DNA of 64,000 nt. Origin: Streptomyces sp. NRRL S-350 (GTDB lineage Bacteria; Actinomycetota; Actinomycetes; Streptomycetales; Streptomycetaceae). The translations under genes and the position numbers were made by a program. The notes beneath the pieces are model-generated. The model did no database searches. It was given only the letters and a program-made list of their open reading frames with translations, and was not told the DNA's origin. The stretch spans positions 310,001-374,000 of the forward strand of contig NZ_JOHO01000002.1 of assembly GCF_000719705.1 (NCBI RefSeq), given 5' to 3'. Shown piece after piece: positions 7,283 to 14,845 of the stretch. Each line of letters starts with the position of its first letter. Positions within the stretch are counted from its first letter, which is position 1.

Positions 7283-7687
7283 ATGAGCAGCGCCGTCAAG
7301 CTGATCCGCGCCACGCGGCTCACCCCGGCCGTCGACTACGCCTACGGGGCGCTGGTCGATGCCCCGGCCCGCTCGCTCTGGCTCGCCGGGGCCTGCCCGC
7401 TCGACGAGCAGGGCCGGACGGTCGCCGTCGGGGACTACGAGGGGCAGACCCATCAGGTGATGCGCAACCTGATGACCGTGCTGGAGGAGGCGGGCGCCGG
7501 GCTCACCGACATCGTCCGGACCACCGTGTACGTGGCCTCCGCCGACCAGGCCGACCTGGTGAAGGCGTGGAACGTGTACCGCTCCTACATGGGCGAGCAC
7601 GACGCGCCCAGCACCCTGCTCGGCGTCACGGTGCTGGGCTACGCCGACCAGCTGGTGGAGGTGGAGGCCGTGGCCGTCCTGCCCTGA
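7283..7687 (+). CDS. ridA: RidA/YjgF-family protein
   Basis: This 134-residue RidA-type protein carries WLAGACPLDEQGRTV, the family signature around NLMTVLEEAGAGLTDIVRTTVYV, and the C-terminal VEVEAVAVL. Classical RidA hydrolyses reactive 2-aminoacrylate-type enamines in the cytoplasm. The usual catalytic Arg (RTTVYV context) is present, but subfamily assignment is not possible by eye. GGAGG at 7273-7277 precedes ATG 7283. A 10-bp palindrome CGAACGTTCG lies shortly upstream at 7252-7261. Confidence 0.8.
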   Translation: MSSAVKLIRATRLTPAVDYAYGALVDAPARSLWLAGACPLDEQGRTVAVGDYEGQTHQVMRNLMTVLEEAGAGLTDIVRTTVYVASADQADLVKAWNVYRSYMGEHDAPSTLLGVTVLGYADQLVEVEAVAVLP

Positions 7688-7767
7688 GCAGCCGGGCGTG
7701 CGGCCCGGCTGCGGGGGTGGCGTGGAGGTGCGGGGGTGCGGGGTTGCGGTAGGCCGGGTGTCGCGGG

Positions 7768-8256
7768 TCAGAGGGCGGCGAGCAGGGCGTCCAGCTGCCG
7801 GTATCCCTCGACCACGCCGTGTTCCATGCCGCTGGCCAGGATGGCGTCCCGCGCCGCGAGGCTGTCGACTACCGACAGCACGGTGACGCGGGTGCGGCCT
7901 TCCCCGGCCGGTTCGAAGGTCGCGGTGTCGAGCGAGACGCCGTCCGGCACGCCCTCGAACGTGAAGGTCTGGACGAGCCGCGTGGCCGGCCGGACTTCGT
8001 GGAAGGAACCGTAGAAGGCGGCGACTTCCTGGCCCTCGCGGTGCATCGAGTAGCGGTAGCGCCCGCCGGTGCGCCCCTCCCAGGTGTCGATCTTCATGTC
8101 GAGGTCCTTCGGTCCGAGCCATCGGGCGACGAGTTCGGGCTCGATCCAGGCCCGGAACACCCGGTCCTGCGGGGCGTCGAACTCGCGGACGATCCGAATG
8201 GTGGGCAGCTGCGGGTCCGCCTCGATCCGGGTCTCACGGTCGGTGCTGGAAGTCAT
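7768..8256 (-). CDS. SRPBCC (AHSA1-like, START-fold) protein
   Basis: This 162-residue protein has the AHSA1/SRPBCC pattern: IVREFDAPQDRVFRAWIEPELVARWLGP near the N-terminus, GRYRYSMH in the middle and MEHGVVEGYRQLDALLAAL at the end. Such proteins bind hydrophobic ligands and are very often encoded directly after an ArsR regulator. Here the start (ATG 8254-8256) overlaps the ArsR stop (ATGA), showing translational coupling. Ligand and role are not known. Confidence 0.85.
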   Translation of the reverse strand: MTSSTDRETRIEADPQLPTIRIVREFDAPQDRVFRAWIEPELVARWLGPKDLDMKIDTWEGRTGGRYRYSMHREGQEVAAFYGSFHEVRPATRLVQTFTFEGVPDGVSLDTATFEPAGEGRTRVTVLSVVDSLAARDAILASGMEHGVVEGYRQLDALLAAL

Positions 8257-8621
8257 GACGGGGCTCCTTCGGTGTGCTCGACTCGGTGGTCGCCTTCGTC
8301 GTCGGCCAGGTCGGTGAGGAGGACGTCCAGGCGGCGGAACCGCTCCTCGGCGTGGAGCCGGTACCGCTCGATCCAGCTCGTCATCAGGTCGAACACCTGC
8401 GGTTCCAAGTGGCACGGTCGCCGCTGTCCGTCCCGGCTGCGACTCACCAGCCCGGCCTCCTCGAGCACCTTCAGGTGCTTGGAGACGGCCTGCATGGACA
8501 TCGCGTAGGACTCCGCCAGCTCACCCACGGACGCGTCCCGGACCGCCAGCCGCGCCACGATGTCGCGCCGCGTCGGATCCGCGAGAGCCACGAACGCTCG
8601 GGACAGCTGGTCGACAGCCAC
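8253..8621 (-). CDS. ArsR-family repressor
   Basis: The 122-residue winged-helix protein contains AFVALADPTRRDIVARLAV, the helix-turn-helix AESYAMSMQAVSKHLKVL and the wing VSRSRDGQRRPCHLEP. No cysteine metal site is evident in the recognition helix, so it is more likely a SdpR-like or ligand-independent type than a metal sensor. GTG 8621 is preferred over an upstream TTG (8690). It has a GGGAG six bases upstream, and the longer version would translate through one of the two operator-like palindromes. Confidence 0.8.
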   Translation of the reverse strand: MAVDQLSRAFVALADPTRRDIVARLAVRDASVGELAESYAMSMQAVSKHLKVLEEAGLVSRSRDGQRRPCHLEPQVFDLMTSWIERYRLHAEERFRRLDVLLTDLADDEGDHRVEHTEGAPS

Positions 8622-8641
8622 TACGCACTCCCACTCATCCT

Positions 8642-8701
8642 CAACCGATTGGTTGTGAACAACGCTACGCCCCTCGCTCGGGATACTCAACCGGTTGGTT
8701 G
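8642..8701. promoter_or_regulatory. Tandem ArsR operators
   Basis: Two near-identical 14-bp imperfect palindromes, CAACCGATTGGTTG (8642-8655) and CAACCGGTTGGTTG (8688-8701), differ at one position and start 46 bp apart. They lie immediately upstream of the ArsR start. Two phased sites suggest cooperative autorepression of the ArsR-SRPBCC pair. Confidence 0.65.
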
Positions 8702-8900
8702 TGGAAGCCGTCGGGGCGGAGAAAGCTCACCCACCAGCCGTCGCGGGGCAGCCCGGCGGCGGATCGCGCTGCCCTGCTCCTCGCGGTCGGGCTGCCCCGG
8801 TGGGGCGGTGTCCAGGCCCGGATGCGCCCTGCCGGACGGGGTGATGGACTCGAAACGACGGGAAGTCTCGGGGGTCATCGCGGAGAGGAGGGCCGAACCG

Positions 8901-9284
8901 ATGCCGAAGGTATCCAAGCAGTCGGCGACGCAGATCCAGGAGTTCGGGCCGGTGACCGACCGCCGTGAGGAGATGGACGGCTACACGGTCGAATTCGTCT
9001 CCTTCGCGGCCGATGCCGACCTCGACGGGCCGCTTCAGGCACTGCCCGACGGTGCATGCCAGTGTCCGCACTGGGGCTACGTCATCGCGGGTCGCATGCG
9101 CTTCGTCTTCGGCGACCAGGAGGAGGTGTACGAGGCCGGCGACGCCTTCTATCAGCCGCCGGGACATCGGCCGTACGTCGACGCCGGGACCGAGGTCCTG
9201 CAGTTCAGTCCGACCGACAAGCTCGCCAGTACCGAGCAGGCCATCGCGGACTGGATGAGTCGCGGGCAGGGCGGTACACCGTAA
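8901..9284 (+). CDS. Cupin-domain protein
   Basis: A 127-residue small cupin: CPHWGYVIAGRMRFVFGDQEEVYEAGDAFYQPPGHRPYVDAGTEVLQF contains the His and Glu of cupin motif 1 and the GDAFY/PPGH turn of motif 2. GAGGAGGG at 8884-8891 precedes ATG 8901. The protein is cytoplasmic; a metal-dependent enzyme or binding role is likely but the substrate is not deducible. It is followed by a hairpin at 9302. Confidence 0.75.
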   Translation: MPKVSKQSATQIQEFGPVTDRREEMDGYTVEFVSFAADADLDGPLQALPDGACQCPHWGYVIAGRMRFVFGDQEEVYEAGDAFYQPPGHRPYVDAGTEVLQFSPTDKLASTEQAIADWMSRGQGGTP

Positions 9285-9301
9285 GCCGCTCCTCCCCAGG
9301 T

Positions 9302-9329
9302 CGATAGGAAACCTATCGTTCGGTTTTTT
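9302..9329 (+). terminator. Hairpin plus T-run after the cupin gene
   Basis: CGATAGG (9302-9308) and CCTATCG (9312-9318) pair around AAA, followed by TTCGG and six T residues (9324-9329). This has the form of an intrinsic terminator for the cupin gene. The same bases also contain an ARE-like 19-mer (9309-9327), so the element may have a regulatory role as well. Confidence 0.5.
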
Positions 9330-9503
9330 GTGTCAGCAGGGCGAACGGTGGCCGATTCGGCGGAGGGTAGGTGCAGGCCGGGCTGCGCGAGGCTGGTGCG
9401 CCAGGCGCATTCGAGGGTGGGCGAGGGGCTCCGGGGGGATTGACCGGCCCGCGTCTTGTCGGTTGCGGGTGGGGCGTAGCTAAGATACGGGGTGTTTGGT
9501 TTT
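9309..9503. promoter_or_regulatory. Two ARE-like sites upstream of the GBL receptor gene
   Basis: AAACCTATCGTTCGGTTTT (9309-9327) and ATACGGGGTGTTTGGTTTT (9485-9503) align with two further sites upstream of the SARP gene. The shared pattern is AAAC, about seven bases, then GTTCGGTTTT. AREs of this kind are bound by gamma-butyrolactone receptors. The second copy lies 33 nt before the receptor start and could give autoregulation. Confidence 0.5.
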
Positions 9504-9535
9504 GTTTTCCGGCAGCTCAGGGTGGGGTGGTTGCG

Positions 9536-10318
9536 GTGGTACGGCAGGAGCGGGCGCTCCGGACGCGTCGGCTGATCCTGGAGGCGGCGGCGTCGGTGTT
9601 CGACGAGTTCGGGTACGAGGGGGCGACCATCGGCGAGGTGGTCTCGCGGGCCGGTGTGACGCGGGGTGCGGTGTATTTCCACTTCGCGTCGAAGCGTGAT
9701 CTCGCGCAGGGCGTGGTGGAGGAGCAGTTCGTCCAGGACGCAGTGCCCGAACGGAGCTGCAAGCTCCAGGAGTTCGTCGACACCGGGATGGTGGTGGCGC
9801 ACCTGATGCCGCGTGACCCCCTGCTGAGTGCCGGGGCCCGGCTGTCGCTGGGCCAGGACGTGTTCGACGATCTCGGGGGCGGCGCGATCCCCGGGTGGAT
9901 CGGTCGGATGGAGGCGTTGCTCGTCGCGGCCGGCGAGCGTGGCGAGCTGCTGCCGCACGTCGTCCCCGCGGACACCGCGTGGCTGATCGTCGCGGCGTGG
10001 ACCGGAGTCCAGATCCAGTCTCAGAAACTCTGCGGGCGTGCGGACTTGGAGCTGCGGGCGTCGGGTCTGTTCCAGCACCTGATGCCGAGCATCGCGGTGC
10101 CGGGAGTGCTCGTTTCGCTGCAGATGGGGCCGGAGCGCGGTGCCCAGGTGGTCGCGGAGGCTGCGGCGACCCGTGCGGCAGGAGCGGGCGGCGAGGACGG
10201 CGGCGAGCGGAGCGAGGGCGGGGAGGCATCGGTCGAGGTCGAGGCATCGGTCGAGGCGCCGGCCGGGCTGCAGGTCGGTGCACCGGTCGGGGCACGGGCG
10301 GGGGTCGGCGTGGGCTGA
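9536..10318 (+). CDS. Gamma-butyrolactone receptor (ArpA/ScbR family)
   Basis: This TetR-type DNA-binding protein has the N-terminus typical of GBL receptors: VRQERALRTRRLILEAAASV, then VFDEFGYEGATIGEVV and TRGAVYFHFASKRDLAQGVV. The ligand domain keeps conserved elements such as WLIVAAWTGVQIQSQ. Receptors of this family repress target promoters at AREs until a GBL hormone binds. GTG 9536 puts the HTH at the usual distance. The protein (260 residues) is longer than typical (215-235) because of an Ala/Gly/Glu/Val-rich tail after about residue 205 that is repetitive and probably disordered. No hormone synthase (AfsA/ScbA-like) gene is present in the window. Confidence 0.85.
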   Translation: MVRQERALRTRRLILEAAASVFDEFGYEGATIGEVVSRAGVTRGAVYFHFASKRDLAQGVVEEQFVQDAVPERSCKLQEFVDTGMVVAHLMPRDPLLSAGARLSLGQDVFDDLGGGAIPGWIGRMEALLVAAGERGELLPHVVPADTAWLIVAAWTGVQIQSQKLCGRADLELRASGLFQHLMPSIAVPGVLVSLQMGPERGAQVVAEAAATRAAGAGGEDGGERSEGGEASVEVEASVEAPAGLQVGAPVGARAGVGVG

Positions 10319-10497
10319 GTCGACTGACGACGGCTCAGTCGACTGCCTGGCCCCGGGAAGGCGGGTTCGGGGGCGGCGGGCTCCCTGGCGGCGGCGGGAT
10401 CCGAGGGGTCCGGCGCCGCCTTTGGTTTGCCTCGGGCCGGATGCGATTCGTGTTGGCATGGTTTCGCACGGTAGTCGGAGGTGTCAGCGAGGAAAAC

Positions 10498-10543
10498 AAA
10501 CAGCACGTTCGGTTTTGTATTGACAAACCGTGCGTCCTGTTTT
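10498..10543. promoter_or_regulatory. Tandem ARE sites upstream of the SARP gene
   Basis: AAACAGCACGTTCGGTTTT (10498-10516) and AAACCGTGCGTCCTGTTTT (10525-10543) start 27 bp apart and end 91 bp before the SARP start. They share AAAC and (C)GGTTTT/TGTTTT arms with the two sites near the receptor. The position suits repression of the SARP promoter by a GBL receptor. Confidence 0.6.
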
Positions 10544-10634
10544 TCACTGGTGACAGTTGCCCCCAGGGGTGTCGACCCGGGTGCCGGCCGCGGCGGAGAA
10601 GCTTGCGGCGTTCCGTGTGATTGGGGTGGTCATC

Positions 10635-11597
10635 GTGGAAATTCGGGTGCTCGGGGCGTTGGACGTCCGAGTGTGCGGGGTGTCGGTGGTGCCGTCGGCG
10701 CCGAAGCCGCGCCAGGTGTTGGGGGTGTTGGCGCTCCGGGCGGACCAGGTGGTGCCGGCGGGGGTGCTGGCCGACGAGCTGTGGTCCGGCCGTCCGCCGC
10801 GCAGCGCGCGCACCACCGTGCAGACATACGTCCTGCAACTGCGCGACCTGATCGACCGGGCGCTCACCCGGGCCGCTTCGACAGCCGGCGCGACGGCCGG
10901 TTCGACAGCAGGTTCGACGGCCGGGGTGTCCTGCGCCAAGGACATCCTGGTGACGTCGCCTGGCGGCTACATGCTGAACAGCGGTGGCGGGGTGACGGAC
11001 GTCCGGGAGTTCGAGCGGTTGGCCGGCATGGGATACCGGGCGATGGATGCCGAGGACCACCCGCTGGCCGCCCGGCAGTTGGGCGAGGCACTGGCGTTGT
11101 GGCGCGGTCCGGCCTTCGCTGACGTCCCGGTCGGCGGCCAACTCGCCGTCGAGGCCAAGCGGTTGGAGGAGACCAGACTCTGCGCGCTGGACCAGCGGAT
11201 CGATGTCGATCTGCGGCTGGGCCGGCACCGGGTGCTGCTGGCCGAACTCACCGTCCTGGTCGACCGCTACCGCACCCACGAAAGCCTGCACGGCCAGTAC
11301 ATGGTCGCCCTGCACCGCTCCGGGCGCCGAGGCGAGGCACTGGAGGCCTACCAGCGGCTGCGCAACACCCTGGTACGGGAGTTGGGCATGGAGCCCTCGG
11401 TCGGACTGCGCCGCCTGCAGCGTTCCATCCTGCTCGCCGCTCCGGAGCGGGCGGAGCGCGAACCGGCAGCCGTCACCTCGACCGCGACCGCCGGTACCAC
11501 GGTCGCTGCGGCTGCGGCTGCGGCAGCGGGCGTGACAGCGGGGCCGGAGGTCGCGGCGGCCCGGCTCGGCATGGCCGGACTGAGCCGCGTCGGCTGA
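10635..11597 (+). CDS. SARP-family transcriptional activator
   Basis: This 320-residue Streptomyces antibiotic regulatory protein has an N-terminal OmpR-like winged helix (EIRVLGALDVRV, then KPRQVLGVLALRADQVVPA and WSGRPPRSARTTVQTYVLQL). The bacterial transcriptional activation domain follows, with ADVPVGGQLAVEAKRLEETR and the TPR-like HRSGRRGEALEAYQRLRNTL. GTG 10635 is supported by GGGGTGG upstream. A repeated STAGATAGSTAG insert near residue 80 and an Ala-rich tail are low-complexity additions. SARPs bind heptameric direct repeats and switch on secondary-metabolite clusters. None is recognised in this window, so its target must lie elsewhere. Confidence 0.85.
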   Translation: MEIRVLGALDVRVCGVSVVPSAPKPRQVLGVLALRADQVVPAGVLADELWSGRPPRSARTTVQTYVLQLRDLIDRALTRAASTAGATAGSTAGSTAGVSCAKDILVTSPGGYMLNSGGGVTDVREFERLAGMGYRAMDAEDHPLAARQLGEALALWRGPAFADVPVGGQLAVEAKRLEETRLCALDQRIDVDLRLGRHRVLLAELTVLVDRYRTHESLHGQYMVALHRSGRRGEALEAYQRLRNTLVRELGMEPSVGLRRLQRSILLAAPERAEREPAAVTSTATAGTTVAAAAAAAAGVTAGPEVAAARLGMAGLSRVG

Positions 11598-11686
11598 GAA
11601 GGCCGGCTGGGCAGGGCGGTCGGAGGACCGGCGCCGACCGGGGGCCGCCGGCTCCGGTCGTAACGTGCTTGTCGTCGTGAGGGGTT

Positions 11687-12352
11687 GTGGGACGAGTGGT
11701 CCAGGAGAGGTCGGAACGGACGCGCGGGCGGCTGGTGGAGGCGGGGGCGGCACTGTTCGACCGTCGAGGTTACGCCGGTGCCACCCTCGGGGAGATCGCC
11801 GCCGCGGCAGGGGTGACGAAGGGGGCGCTCTACTTCCACTTCGCCTCCAAGGAGGAGCTGGCCAGGGCCGTGTTCGACCAGGCCGCGTGCTCGCTGCGGT
11901 CGGCCTGGGGCGGCCCGAGCGCCCCGTCGTCACCGCTCCAGGGGCTGATCGACGCCGGGTACTGGCTGGTCGACGCGTTGGGGGCGGACCCGGTGGTCCG
12001 GGCGGCGTTCCGCCTCGGCCGTGAGGACGGCGGCTGGCAGACGGATCCCCCGTACGCCTTCGCGGGGGTGCGGGGCTTCCACAGCGTCTGGGCGGCCGTC
12101 GTCCGGGATCTGCTGGCCGGGGCCCGCCGTGCTGGTGAACTGCGCGGCCGCTCGGGTGGGCCCGGCCCCGAGACCCTGGTGGTGACCGCCGCCTGCGGCC
12201 TGGAGGTGGTGTTCGCCGACGGCTGCCCGGTCGAGGAGCGCGCCCGCCGGGTCGGCGCCCTGTGGGAGTGGCTGCTGCCGTGCCTCGTCCCGCCGGGCAC
12301 CGTCGGCGCCTACCGCACCAGGCCGCCGGCCCCGCAGCCCCAGCCCGCCTGA
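11687..12352 (+). CDS. Second GBL-receptor-like TetR regulator
   Basis: This paralogue of the receptor at 9536 reads VVQERSERTRGRLVEAGAAL, AGATLGEIAAAAGVTKGALYFHFASKEELARAVF, then a shorter ligand domain. It has 221 residues from GTG 11687; GTG 11696 is an alternative that gives the usual (M)VQERxxRTR start. GAGGGG at 11678-11683 lies just upstream. Second receptors beside a SARP are often pseudo-receptors that bind antibiotics instead of GBL hormones. Whether this one still binds a butyrolactone cannot be told. It follows the SARP gene on the same strand after about 90 nt. Confidence 0.8.
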   Translation: MGRVVQERSERTRGRLVEAGAALFDRRGYAGATLGEIAAAAGVTKGALYFHFASKEELARAVFDQAACSLRSAWGGPSAPSSPLQGLIDAGYWLVDALGADPVVRAAFRLGREDGGWQTDPPYAFAGVRGFHSVWAAVVRDLLAGARRAGELRGRSGGPGPETLVVTAACGLEVVFADGCPVEERARRVGALWEWLLPCLVPPGTVGAYRTRPPAPQPQPA

Positions 12353-12773
12353 CCGGCCTCGGCCCGGTCCAGGCGGCTCGCCCCGCACGGCGGGGCACGG
12401 AGCCGGCCAACCCGACGGAGCCGACGGCAGGTTGGCGGGCGGCGCGGAGTCCCGATGGTGTGCGGGCACGCCGGCAAGGACCGGCCCGGCCGGCGGTCGG
12501 GGCTCCCCCCGGGTGCCGTCGCGGCCCCGAGCACTGCCCTCGGGACCTTCCGGCCGTGCGGTAGGGTGGCCGACGCCGAGTATGACCGCGATTCAGGGAG
12601 GTGAGACCCATTACCGGAATGTCCGAGCGGGTGCTCCCGGAGTGCGGCCGCGCGGGCGCCTCACGCGCGTAGCGCGGATGGCGCGCCGACGCGGTGTCGG
12701 CCTTGCGGGAGCCCTGACGGAGTCGTTCGTCCTTCTTCGTCCGCCTTCCTCCCGTCTCCCCGAGGGGTTTCTC
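12353..12773. other. Intergenic region with a promoter-like element
   Basis: This 421-nt gap holds TAGGGT (-10-like, near 12563), a strong ribosome-site sequence GGGAGGTGAG (about 12596-12605) and short open frames after it, including GTG 12601 to TAG about 12672. None resembles a known protein. The main start of the downstream methyltransferase is placed later (12774), so the strong ribosome site is unexplained and may belong to a small leader peptide. Confidence 0.35.
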
Positions 12774-13565
12774 TTGCCGGTCTTCTCCTCCGCCGCCCTC
12801 CGTTCCTCGGTGATCTCCCGGCTGCGCGCCGCCGGTTGCGTGTTCGCCGAGGACGAGGCGCGCATCCTGCTCGCCGCCGCCGCCTCACCCGCCGACCTGG
12901 CCGCCAAGGTCCGGGCCCGCGCCGACGGGCACCCGCTCGAACACGTCGTCGGCTGGGCCGAGTTCGCCGGTCTGCGGATCGCCGTCGACCCGGGCGTTTT
13001 CGTCCCCCGGCGGCGCAGCGAGTTCCTGGCCGCCGCCGCCACCGCGCTGGCCGGCCCGGGCTCGGTCGTCCTCGACCTGTGCTGCGGCAGCGGCGCGCTG
13101 GGCGCCGCCGTGGCGGCCGGGGTCGCGCACCCCGTCGAACTGCACGCGGCCGACATCGATCCGACCGCCGTCCGCTGCGCCCGTCGCAACCTGGCCGGGA
13201 CCGGGGCGCGGGTCCACGAGGGCGACCTGTTCGCCGCCCTGCCCGACGCGCTTCGCGGCCGGGTGGACGTGCTGATCGCCAACGTCCCGTACGTCCCGAC
13301 CGGCGACCTCGCCCTGCTGCCGCCCGAGGCGCGGCTGCACGAGGCCCGGCCGGCGTTGGACGGCGGCGCGGACGGGCTGGACGTGCTGCGCAGGATGGTC
13401 GAGGAGGCACCGCGGTGGCTCGCGCCCGGCGGGTCGCTGCTGTTCGAGACCAGCGAGCGGCAGGCGCCTGCCGCCCTCGCGGTGACCCGGGCGGCCGGGC
13501 TGGCGGCGGTGGAGAGCCGGCACGAGGACCTGGACGCGACGGTGGTCACCGCGACGCTGCGCTGA
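12774..13565 (+). CDS. PrmC/HemK-like protein N5-glutamine methyltransferase
   Basis: This SAM-dependent methyltransferase has the PrmC layout. An N-terminal helical domain (HPLEHVVGWAEFAGLRIAVDPGVFVPRRRSE) is followed by motif I VVLDLCCGSGALGAAVA and the substrate motif NVPYV in place of the canonical NPPY. The replaced first Pro is a notable difference. The family methylates the GGQ glutamine of release factors, and Streptomyces often carries this second, shorter form of about 260 residues. TTG 12774 with GAGGGG eight bases upstream is the best start. The frame is open further upstream, so the start is not certain. Confidence 0.75.
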   Translation: MPVFSSAALRSSVISRLRAAGCVFAEDEARILLAAAASPADLAAKVRARADGHPLEHVVGWAEFAGLRIAVDPGVFVPRRRSEFLAAAATALAGPGSVVLDLCCGSGALGAAVAAGVAHPVELHAADIDPTAVRCARRNLAGTGARVHEGDLFAALPDALRGRVDVLIANVPYVPTGDLALLPPEARLHEARPALDGGADGLDVLRRMVEEAPRWLAPGGSLLFETSERQAPAALAVTRAAGLAAVESRHEDLDATVVTATLR

Positions 13566-13664
13566 CCGGCGCCGGTCGGCGGCGCCGACCCGGCCGTGCC
13601 GGTCGGCACAACGGCCCGGGCCGCCGCTCCCACAGCGCGACGGCCCGGGCCGACCCTGTGTTGT

Positions 13665-14093
13665 TCAGAGGTGGGTGCCGTACACGTGGTCGACCGGGAT
13701 GGTGAGGAGTACGCGGCGGTCGGCGACCATCGCCGCGCGGTACTCCGCCCAGTCGGGGTGCTCCCCGGCGGCGCGGCGGTAGTAGTCGACCAGCGCCTCG
13801 GCCTCGGGGCCGTCGGGGTCGGTGCCCGGGCCGGTGAGCGTGGCGACGCCCTCGGCGGTGGCCCAGGAGCGCCCGTCCGGCCCGGTCACCTCCAGGCTCG
13901 CCCGGGGATCCCGGCGCAGGTTGGCCGTCTTGGCCAGTCCGTCCCGGGTGGAGATCAGGATGGCGTTCGCCTCCCGGTCGTAGAACGGCAGGACGGGGGA
14001 GAGTTGGGGCCGGCCGTCCGCCTTGATGGTGGCGAGGACGCCGAGGCGGCTCTGCGCGAGCAGTGCGTAGGGGTCGAAAGACGTAGTGGTCAT
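13665..14093 (-). CDS. PPOX-class (pyridoxamine-phosphate-oxidase-like) F420/flavin-dependent protein
   Basis: The 142-residue split-barrel protein starts MTTTSFDPYALLAQSRLGVL. It carries ATIKADGRPQLSPVLPFYD, then ILISTRDGLAKTANLRRDPRASLEVTGPDG and GVATLTGPGTDP. This is the standard pattern of actinobacterial PPOX-class F420-dependent reductases and heme/flavin-binding proteins. The start at 14093 gives the normal N-terminus. No operon partner is present. Confidence 0.85.
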   Translation of the reverse strand: MTTTSFDPYALLAQSRLGVLATIKADGRPQLSPVLPFYDREANAILISTRDGLAKTANLRRDPRASLEVTGPDGRSWATAEGVATLTGPGTDPDGPEAEALVDYYRRAAGEHPDWAEYRAAMVADRRVLLTIPVDHVYGTHL

Positions 14094-14138
14094 GGAGCCA
14101 TCATCTGCCCTCGCGCCGGTGTGAACGTCGATGAACGT

Positions 14139-14205
14139 CGATGCGCGCCAGGCGTGTTGCCGACTCGGGGGGCGATGCGCGCCAGGCGTGTTGCCGACTC
14201 GGGGG
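14139..14205. repeat. 33-nt direct repeat in tandem
   Basis: A 33-bp unit beginning CGATGCGCGCCAGGCGTG and ending CCGACTCGGGGG occurs at 14139-14171 and 14173-14205. A shorter GAACGTCGAT doublet lies just before. It sits in the intergenic region upstream of the PPOX gene. Only two copies exist, so it is not a CRISPR. Confidence 0.7.
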
Positions 14206-14845
14206 TGCCAAGGGCGGCGCGCACGACGACGGCCGGGGGAGGGCCTGCGGGGAAGCTCGGGACTGTGTCGCGACGCCCGTGCCCGACGGCCGGGCCCGGG
14301 GCGCGAACTGACGCCACGGAGTGTCCGGTCGACCTGACGGTGGGCCGGCGTGCGTCCGTCCGAGTCGAGGGGATGCCGCACGCCGAGCTGCCGCGAAGGG
14401 GCTGTCAGTGCCGGGTGGTACGTTCCGCGCATGGAGAGAAGAACACCCGTCACACCGCTCGGGCCGGCCGACCTCGGGACGGTTCGGCCGGGCGACCGCG
14501 CCCCGCCGCGCCGGCTGCTCATCCACCTGCCTCCACATGGCGGAGGAGACGGCGCGGCCCGGGCACCCGGACACCGCGCGGGAGTTGACCGACGGGGGCG
14601 CGGGAGACCATCAGTGGACCTGACCTCGCGCCGCCGGCGTCGGGGCGGCGCCCGGACCGCCCTCCCGGTTGTTTCGCAGGGAGGGAGAGGCATTCGGTTT
14701 TCCTGAACTGTCTTAACTGATTTGGTTTTAGGCATTCGTTATGTGCAATCCCTTCCGGCCGCCCGGTACGACCCGCGAAGCTTCGGTCGGATTCCGCCGG
14801 AGCCGCGCGACCGCGCGGCCCGCCGCAAGGGGAGGACCCTTCATC
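14206..14845. other. Non-coding stretch with promoter region of the secreted propeller protein
   Basis: No convincing gene was found in these 640 nt. The last 150 nt are relatively AT-rich and hold a direct repeat GGCATTCG (14689-14696 and 14731-14738) flanking TTAACTGATTTGG. This is probably the promoter and operator zone of the gene at 14846. A frame starting ATG about 14430 (MERRTPVTPLGPADLGTV) has coding-like composition but no recognisable match. Confidence 0.4.

Noticed and set aside
9302..9329. Palindrome considered solely as a receptor operator
   Set aside because: A T-run directly after the stem and the position after the cupin stop make a terminator at least as likely, so both readings are reported with low confidence.
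10335..12611. Minus-strand open frame of 758 codons opposite the SARP gene
   Set aside because: Arg/Pro-rich shadow of the SARP and the second receptor.
14139..14205. Repeated 33-mer considered as CRISPR or IS end
   Set aside because: Only two copies separated by one base, no spacer and no transposase.
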